Origin: Priapulus caudatus | Lineage: Eukaryota > Priapulida > Priapulimorpha > Priapulimorphida > Priapulidae | Reading direction: 5' to 3' | Assembly: GCF_000485595.1 (NCBI RefSeq) | Contig: NW_014579009.1 | Location: forward strand, 19,770 to 46,348 | Length of the DNA stretch: 26,579 bases | Made by a program: the position numbers and the translations under genes | The notes under the pieces: generated by a model | What the model saw: only the letters and a program-made list of their open reading frames with translations | What the model was told of the DNA's origin: nothing | Database searches by the model: none | Part shown: positions 18,873 through 26,579 of the stretch, piece after piece | How positions within the stretch are numbered: position 1 is the stretch's first letter | How the letters are laid out: the number at the start of each line of letters is the position of its first letter

Positions 18873-18932
18873 TTTCCCTCATTTCTCTCTCTCTCTCTCT
18901 CTCTCCCTCTTCCCCCTCTCTCTTGCTTGTTC
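18426..18932. repeat. Long CT-rich simple-sequence tract, first part
   Basis: Pyrimidines dominate the plus strand at 18426-18725 and 18779-18932, interrupted by a GC-rich island (GCGGCGACCGCGGCAGCAAC, about 18722-18741). The 268- and 204-codon plus-strand frames and the 206-codon minus-strand frame covering this tract are Ser/Leu or Arg/Glu low-complexity and are not genes. The 200 bp upstream (18226-18425) are purine-rich, with GTGGAAGTAT repeats. Confidence 0.92.
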
Positions 18933-19002
18933 TCCTTTGCCCATTTATTATATCTGCTGGATTCGTGTGTCCGACACACCGACCAACTTCCATTTTCAGC
19001 AA

Positions 19003-19104
19003 CGAGACATGAAAAACCAACACAGCAATTAGCACGAGAATTGAAAAAACCAGACCGCAAATTACACACCGAGAATTGAAAAAACCAACCGCAACATATC
19101 CTGA
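19003..19104. repeat. Three-copy ~33-bp tandem repeat
   Basis: CGAGANNTGAAAAAACCA recurs at 19003, 19035 and 19070, each followed by ACCGCAA- or CAGCAA-type sequence. The copies differ by small indels. No function is suggested. Confidence 0.7.
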
Positions 19105-19162
19105 AGCACGCACATGTGCTGCCGGCTTAGGAAACGAACTGTTCATTTTTAAAGTGCTCGTC

Positions 19163-19206
19163 TCCTTCTCTCTCTCTTCTCTTCTTCTCTCTCTCTCTCT
19201 CTTCTT

Positions 19207-19252
<46 letters not shown>

Positions 19253-19500
19253 ATGTGTGTGTGTGTCTCTCTCTCTCTTTCTCTCTCTATCTCGCTCTCT
19301 ATCGCTCCCCATCTCTCTCTTTCTCTAACAGACTAACACACGTACATGCATTCTCTCTATCGCTCTCTTTCTCTCTTTGTCTATTTCTCTCACTGTAACT
19401 CTTTTTCTCTCTCTCCTTCTCTCTTCCCCTTTCCCTCTCTCTCTCTCTCCCTCTCCCTCTCCTTCTCCCTGTCTCTCACTCTCCCTCTCTCTCTCATTTA
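19163..19500. repeat. CT / GT / CT compound microsatellite
   Basis: A CT tract (19163-19208) is followed by an almost pure GT tract (about 19209-19266) and another CT tract (19267-19500). The tract is strongly strand-asymmetric: pyrimidine-rich on the plus strand on both sides of the GT core. All frames here are artefacts. Confidence 0.95.
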
Positions 19501-19904
19501 TTATAAATAACACCACATGTTTTCTCTGCTACTTTACCTGATTATGCTCAGGAACTGATAGACGAATTTTACTGCTCTTCTTTCGATATGTGATCGTGAT
19601 ACTGCGATTAATACAGCCCAACGTCTGTGCTACATAAAAAATCAAACTTTTCGTTTCACTGGTTACCTCTCAAAAACAAAATCCAACAGACAAAAATATC
19701 GGAAACTCGCGACACAGCATCGGTTTATCGCATTTCTTGTATGAAATGATATCGTAGCCGTCCGCCGTGTTGGATCTGATTCTGTATATATGCTACTCGG
19801 GTCTAGCTTGCTTGACATCTCTCGCGTTATGCTGGTTTGTAGCAGCTCTCATCTTCTTCTATTTCACCCCTGCATCTAGATAATATTGGATATGGACAAT
19901 TGGC

Positions 19905-22880
19905 AGCCCAGATCTCGCGCGAAGCGCAAACAACGCCGCGTAGCGGCACACGAACACAAATACGCTGCATTCGATTGGAGTAAATCTTAAGCAGGTTTAC
20001 ATAGAAGGACATTGCTGCATAATTGGTCATTTCAGCAGTTCTGGCGATTCCACCAGCCTTTTGACTACGCACGTAGATAGAGATTTCCTCGAAATGGTCG
20101 TAATTGTTGCTTGGCTGCTCGGCGCGCTTCGGTTTCCTGTAGAAAACCGAGTTTGAATTTGTTGTGTTTCAGGCCCCTACTTTATTCTCGTAATTATGGC
20201 GTGCGATAGATGGCGCAACGAGACTATGTACATGCCATTTTTATGACATTTTTCTGGAGAGCACTTGGCTGGCTAAGCTAGACTGCTACCCGCTTGACAC
20301 GCTACCGTAACTCTAGCGTAACTCTACCGGACCACACGCTACCATAATCACTTCAGTGTAGCCAACGATACTTGGCGGAGTCAAACAACATTTCATGAGC
20401 AGTCTATGTATATAACTCCTGCAATCGTCACTTGCACTTTAACTTGCGGTATCCATCTTAAGAGTACTTGTATCATTTGTGGATATTGCGATGCTCATAT
20501 AGGTTGGCATATTTCATCCATATATCCATCGATATATCATACCACCGTATTGTTGTGCATACAACTGTAACGTTGTTCGATGTAAATTAAGAGTCAAAAG
20601 CAGCAAAGAAGACTTTTAATCGGTGAGATAACATTTCAATAGTAAATATTATTATTATAGCTATTGCACAATGTTGTTCTTGACAGTCGCAATTGCGGTT
20701 AAAGACTACAGATGATGTGCAGGATGGTGATACGATACCATGATATTCATTACTGTCGTGTCCGCCCTGGACATTATGTGTATCGTTGAAGCTAACTGTG
20801 TACTATATGAAATTTCCATGTATTTGTCCATGTCCAAAAACAAAAGAAGGTTTACACCGCACACATGTGTAAGCCTTCTAAGATTTGTTAGCGCAAATAA
20901 TAGTATACTGTCCAATGATTTAATAAGAAAGTCCCTGAAATCGACCTCCATAGTCTGAGACTGAGATTATGCAGCATTTCTAAAACATGGTTTACCATGA
21001 ATTAATGAACGCAGTAACTATAATGTTTCACATGATTTGTTCAAATGTTTACGTATCCTGTAAATGAATTTGAGTCTATTGTTCACGTTTCCCACAACTT
21101 AGCTTCGTCTAATTTCACCAGCGAAATTGTCTTCTAAGTCTATAATTTCCTCCATCGCTTTTTTTTCTCGGGCCTATTTCATATAATGTGCAATTATTCC
21201 AATGAGGAATGATAACTTCATCATATGTCTAAATGCCTAAGAAATAATGTCACACCGATCTTTTATACATTTACCTGCTATGTTATGTAACCCTCTAGCG
21301 TTATCCGCGTTTTTAACTACTTTTAACCAATTTCCCCCACAATTTTGCCACTAGCGTTCAAGCGACGTTCGTAAACAAACTATTCATCTAAATGCATAAG
21401 TGATGTATTCGGGACTGAGATTTTCACATCCAGATGAGACGGGATACTAGAGAAGCGTTGCCGAAAGGAGGTGTTAATCCCAAGCGCTATGAGCGCAGAT
21501 CTTGCGCGCAGTTCCGCGGCAAGGCACACGACTATTGTTATGATTATGATTCCACACTATGCTATTATTAGCGTAAGAATGTTACAAGGCTTACACATGT
21601 CTGCAGTATAAACGTTCTTTTCTTTTTCGACGATACACATAATGTCCAGGGCGGACAGCGACGCACAGTGAAAGATCATCGGTATCGTATCACGTCCTGT
21701 CACATATCTGTTAGGCCCTTTAACCGCATGGTGACTCTCAAGAACACACATTGTGCATACATATAATAATGATCGTTTAACTATTGGAAATGTTATGTCA
21801 CCGATGAAAAGTGGTGTTTGCTGCTTTTCACTCGTTCAACAACGTTAAACTTTTATGGAGTACAATACGGTCGCATCAAAATATTCGTATTATATGACAT
21901 GATATGTGGCTGAAAAAAATTCGGCGAGCAATAAAATCTTGTCAAAAGTGAAGGCGTAGCAGATAGCTTGAATAGTTTGTTTACGAAGTGGCCTAAACGG
22001 TAGTGTGCAAAATTGTAGGCCAAATTCTTATAAAAAAGTACTTAATAAAAAACGCGGATAAGGCTAAGTAATAACAATAGGAGGTAAATGTATAAAACAT
22101 GCGGTGTGGACCATTATTTGTAGGGATTTAGACATATGATGAAGTTTATCATTGCCAAATGCCAATAATTGCAGATGATATAAAATAGGCAACGAGTGAA
22201 AAAAAGACAAGCAAAACGATGCAGGAAACTATACGACTTAGAAGACAATTTCGCATGGTGAAATTAGTCCACGGAAGCTAAGTTGTGCGAAAGGCTCAAG
22301 AATAAGACAAAAATGAATTTTACAGGAAACCAAATATTATCAAGAATTCGTGTGAAAACAATTAACTTAGACTATCTGCACCCGGATATCCGCGGCAAAG
22401 CGCGGCAAACGCCGCGCAGCCGCGTGACACAATTGACTTATTCGCTGGCCCTCTATTTAAAAATTTTCCGAGCCGCTATGGGGTATAGGATAAAAGCCGT
22501 ATCAATCGGTCAATTTTGAGGAGTTGTGGCGATTGCAGAAAGTCCTTTCGTCTATGGCAGCGTAGGCCGAGAATAAATCGTAAATGCTCGTAATTGCTAC
22601 TTGTTCGGTCGCGCGGCTTTAGGTTTTTCCTCTAGAAAAGCGAGTTTGCATTTCTTCGCGTTTCAACCCCCTGCAACTTATTCTCGTTAACATACTGGCG
22701 TCTGATAGATTGGCCACGACGAGCTCTCTCGAGGGATTTTCCAGAGAATTGTCCCACACAAGTGATCCGGCGATTCGGCTTAGACTGCTCCGTGGAGGAG
22801 TTAGACACGCTGCGACCGTATACGATAACTTTAGCGTGTACGCGAAAAGATACTGGCCGAGTTAAGGTCTCGTTACCACG
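19905..22880. repeat. Composite repeat: direct repeats C flanking two crossing inverted-repeat pairs
   Basis: Blocks in order are C (19905-20400), A (20540-20915), B (21050-21390), a short C-like motif (about 21493-21540), A inverted (21550-21870), B inverted (21975-22325) and C again, direct (22385-22880). A pairs with A-inverted through segments such as GGACATTATGTGTATCG and ACATGTGTAAGCCTT. B pairs with B-inverted through AACTTCATCATATGTCTAAAT and TTCGTAAACAAACTATTC, each within a longer match. The C copies share TCGTAATTG, AAANCGAGTTTG, TTATTCTCGT and TAGACTGCT. No transposase or other coding region was recognised. The block order A-B-A'-B' is not that of one hairpin. Confidence 0.72.
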
Positions 22881-25800
22881 CTAGCTCGCAGATCGTGACG
22901 TTTGATTCTAATTGATTTCCAGCCTACGCCAATCGTTTGATCCCTCACGTTTGATTGGCTTAAGCCCGTTGCATTGATGTTTGTTTAGACAACAGATCGC
23001 TATACTGGCCTGGAAGGCACAACTTCATCCTTAGATAAACCATCTCACCCTCCAATCATAGCGTAGTCAGGTCATGGTCTCGCCACACCACCGCCATTTT
23101 AGGGAATAGCTATAGTTCTCACACGAAGTTCCCGGATCGCCTGGCTGTACTGGCTACTGTGCGCATACTGTCTGCGTGTGCTGTCAGCTCAGCTTTCACT
23201 TTCTGGCTTGTAAATTGCTCGAATCGTCAGTGTAAGCCCGACCTGCTCTTTCTTCAGGTTCCGCCCAAGAATACGGAAAGGTGAGTTTAACATTCTTTTT
23301 TGTCGAATCCATCGTTGAAAAGAGTTTTGCAAGTCTTCTTGATACATGTAGTACCTGGTGGCAGTGTTGTTTGTGCGAAACGGGCCGCTTACGTGCAGTG
23401 TACTTCGATCACTACTTGTGTGGTTGCAGATAAAGCATTTCCAATACGGCAATTACCAGCAAGTCATCTACAATAATAGGCGAAATAGAGTAGAGAAACA
23501 TTAATACTTTGATAGGTAGATACATTAGTGTTTATTTACCTCATTATTTTGTTCTGAGAGCGGTCCAATTATATGAAGCCTGGCCTGTGCACTGTACAAC
23601 GGCACACTGTCTGACACTACCACAGGCTGGCACTGTGTACATACTACATACAACATCCGAATTATGAATCGTTGCTTAGATTTGTTGTCCACTTGAATGA
23701 GTGATTTGATACAGCTCATTGGTCCATAAAATATTAATATGTACATTATGATTTTAATATATAGTATATAACTATTAACCATGGTATCCATATTATTTCT
23801 ATGTATCAAATAGACGCGAGCGGTGTTTTTGCTTCCTAAAATATGGCGGACCGTGGCACTCCCATTGCGTACTACACGTCATTGCACGTGATTTCGCATG
23901 AGTGGTTTATCTTGTGCCTCCGGAACTATAGATCTTTGGTTAAATTAGACATGAGAATTTCACTAGATGTTATCCCCTCGAAAGCGCCTGCTCCGTACGC
24001 TGCGAGGTTTTTTATCAACCCTCTTTGACCCCGGCGCCTGCCAAGTGGCGGCGGACGGATTTATTGTCTGAGGTATCGTGATGTTCAGTTTAGGTTTGCA
24101 AATTTTATCACGAGGCCCTAGCTGCATCGATGCCCACTCGAACATTCCTAAATCGTTCTGCTTCTATTTTTAAAAATTTTTTCACAGTACTTGAATAATT
24201 GTTACCATAATCCGATACATCACTTAATAGTGTTTCAAAAGCTCTCAAACTTAATCCAATGGTACTACTCGTAAAAACTTATTAAATAGTCCTATTATAC
24301 ATTCTACACTAGCCTGGCAGGTCTCTATATTTTATTTATTTTATAATTTGTCTTTGTAGTTCATGATATAATTCGCATTATCGTCCTTTTCTTTTATCTT
24401 TTGACGTTTTGTTCGTTGTACCTTTTTTGAGTTGTATCTTGAACTGGTCCATTATTTGCTATATTTGTTTTGGGTATATTTTTTTTTGTGATGATTCGTA
24501 GCGCTTCATCGTTATATTCAGGCAGGTGCTATAACAGATAGGCCTCATGATGTTAATTATAAGTAATTTCACTGCCCGACTGTATTATAACTCCAGTAAC
24601 GGGTATGGAAGGCAGCCCACCGCGTTGTGAAACAGAAGGCCTCAGATAAATTACTATAAAAATATTAAGAAATGGTGTATAACTATGCTATTTGTGCCGA
24701 ATTATTAGTACGCCTCGAGAGAATTGTCAGACATGCGATAGTGCTATATTTCTCGCGCTATAAGAGAATATGCTTTGATAAGAGTTACGAGTAAAGAAAA
24801 TAACCTACGCAGATATGGGAGGTCAGAGAGTGCGGCCCCGACGTACACGCCCGGGGCGAGAGAGCGGCGCAGAGCCCGAACACGTTGTGCGCCGTTTGTG
24901 CTGTTATCCACGTGGCGGGACATGCTGACGGCGAGGCGGCGGACGAAGGTCATTGCACGAGGGGAGCAGCAAGCATCACACCAGCTCGATAATCGATACA
25001 CCGCGATGCTAGGCAGCTTAACGTAGCCGTGCACAGGTGCATTGGGAGCAAGCACTCAGACGGCGCTACCCCGGACGGAGAGCCCGATAGAAACGCGGAG
25101 CCCAGTACACACACCATGCGCATCATGCAGGAGGGTCTGAGGAGAGCCGTCGAAGTAAAACTGGGGTAGCCCAGTCAAATCAACGAACAGACGCACTTCC
25201 CGCGAAATTCACCGCGAAGCAGTTCTTGGACAGCGCTGCAGACGAGAGCGACATGAAACTCCGCAATGTAGAGCCGGACAAAAAGCAATCCTGCTTCCAG
25301 CGACATGTCACGCAAGACGAAGAAAGAGTCGGATACAATTCTTCGATTCGGGATTCGGATTCGCAATTTCGAGATTCGAACGAAAGAAGAGAGCGGCAAG
25401 TAAAACGATAAGCGCAAGTAAGCGGCTATATACTGACAGGCTATAGTCTCTACGATACTCCTAGGCCGGGAGTATTTGGCAGCGTCAACCATGCTCTCCC
25501 AAGGCCTCAGTAGATAATATATATTGCCCAGTGAAAAAAAAGAATTGGTACGATTTCCCCTTTTATCTGTTGTAGGTTATTAGCTCTTGATAGCATATAC
25601 CCAATATATAACATCAGTACTGAGTTTATAAAGAGCAGAATAATCCTTATAGTAACGATGACAACTAATTATAAGCAGTCCCAACGGAAATTAGACAGTT
25701 CATGTTTAATTTGAAAAGCGCGTTTGTTAGCTATCTCTACTACTCACTCAATCTCTACGACAAAGTACCTAGGGGGCCTAACAGAGTTTGTATAGTAGTT

Positions 25801-26579
25801 AGTACAAGTACATGTAAGACCAGTATGAAGTTGAGTTCTCTGTTTGGTTAGTATCGAGATTTTAAGAATTCTATTGCTAAGTTGACGTCAATATAAGCGC
25901 CACATACAAGCGTGTGTATGCTTAGTGTTTAGGATAGTGAACATGACGTAATGAAATAATTTATTATCATATTATTATTGTGGTTGTGACTACAATTCAT
26001 TTTCATATTTCCTCTGATCACATAACGATATTATGACTGTTACTTGTATTTGAGTGCTATTATTTACCTTATATTTTAATGTTTTGCATTGTGTCGTTGG
26101 GGGACATTACAGCGTATGAGCGGTGACTTCCTTTATGTAACCGCTTTTCACTGTTAATGACCCTCTGAGCATGCTATACTGCTTGTACATACCCAATGTT
26201 CAGGCGGCTTCTGTGCAATTACCGTATCAAGTAATTAGACCGAGGCAACCTTCAAGTCTACAAAGGCGCCTGGTGGTTTTCAAGCTTTAAGAACGACTGG
26301 AACCTGTACATTGCAACACAGAGCATCCAGTGTCCACCCGACATATAGACAGGCGGCGACCACAGAGACAGTTCCTCGGCAATACTTTGCAATAAAGTTA
26401 CAATTCTAAATTAGCTTCAAGAACACCTCAATGCACATAAGCTCGCTTAAATTCTATGGCCCTGAAAGGTTGTCGGACTCTTCGCTGGCAGCTATGGATC
26501 CGCATCCCGACCTATCATATCGGCGCACGGGATCCCTGCAGCAGTGCATAGTCGCGCACGCGACGTTCCCTGCCAGTTG
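22881..26579. other. Unannotated tail without recognisable gene
   Basis: No conserved domain, RNA gene or repeat family was recognised. Frames of about 60-105 codons exist. One at 23843-24028 (plus) starts in ATGGCGGACC context. One at 23189-23452 (minus) has a CFIC motif but no ATG start. Others at 24744-25055 and 25175-25492 (minus) lie in a more GC-rich stretch (about 24800-25430). None has support beyond length. Exons of a host gene could be hidden here, but nothing in the sequence identifies them. Confidence 0.4.

Noticed and set aside
18226-19254. Frames of 204-268 codons, Ser/Leu-rich or Arg/Glu-rich, on both strands.
   Set aside because: They come from the CT microsatellite and show no domain or codon signal.
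23189-23809. A two-exon minus-strand gene, with donor GAG|GTAAAT (23540/23539) and acceptor TTGTAG (23468).
   Set aside because: Joining the exons in frame gives a stop after a few codons, and the second open frame lies in another register without an ATG.
25360-25385. A GATTCGAAC motif resembling a tRNA B box.
   Set aside because: No A box, acceptor stem or cloverleaf could be drawn around it. It lies among repeated GATTCG motifs.
24744-25492. Minus- and plus-strand frames of 60-105 codons in a GC-richer stretch.
   Set aside because: Overlapping frames on both strands, no known motif, and lengths explained by base composition.

Overview
This window looks like repeat-rich nuclear DNA of an invertebrate metazoan. 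I see no bacterial-style operons, no recognisable host gene and no tRNA or rRNA gene. The strongest clue to the host is a BEL/Pao LTR retrotransposon, a superfamily known from animals. The species cannot be named from this sequence. All coordinates were read by eye, and the repeat similarities were aligned by hand.

Layout. 1-1972: a GC-rich start, an 84-bp tandem repeat carrying CCAAT-type motifs directly upstream of a TATA box, and an LTR-like segment (about 1542-1972) followed by a primer-binding-site-like sequence. 1973-2303: GT/GA/CA microsatellites. 2304-7960: a degraded BEL/Pao element on the minus strand with a 3' LTR (2304-3040), polypurine tract, pol remnant (DUF5641, integrase, RNase H), gag remnant, a leader carrying a 151-bp tandem repeat, and a truncated 5' LTR (7259-7960). 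Protease and reverse transcriptase are missing. A 21-bp minisatellite sits exactly where they should be, and the gag frame runs through it into the RNase H frame. A 15-bp minisatellite (7961-8262) replaces the outer end of the 5' LTR.

9524-14891: a second LTR element on the minus strand, with two ~0.9-kb LTRs, a TG...CA boundary, a PBS-like and a PPT-like sequence, poly(A) and TATA signals in the expected places, and a possible 4-bp target duplication. Its 3.5-kb interior has no recognisable retroviral domain. It holds short decayed ORFs, a CA-rich array and a 21-bp minisatellite of YY1-like sites.

14892-19500: an AACGTT array phased at about 11 bp, a GATA microsatellite, an 846-bp foldback element (16862-17707) and about 1 kb of CT/GT simple repeat. 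19905-22880: a composite of two inverted-repeat pairs that cross each other, bracketed by direct repeats. I find this the most unusual structure in the window. 22881-26579: no recognisable gene.

The genes do not form a pathway. The window is a cluster of decayed mobile elements repeatedly modified by tandem-repeat expansion.
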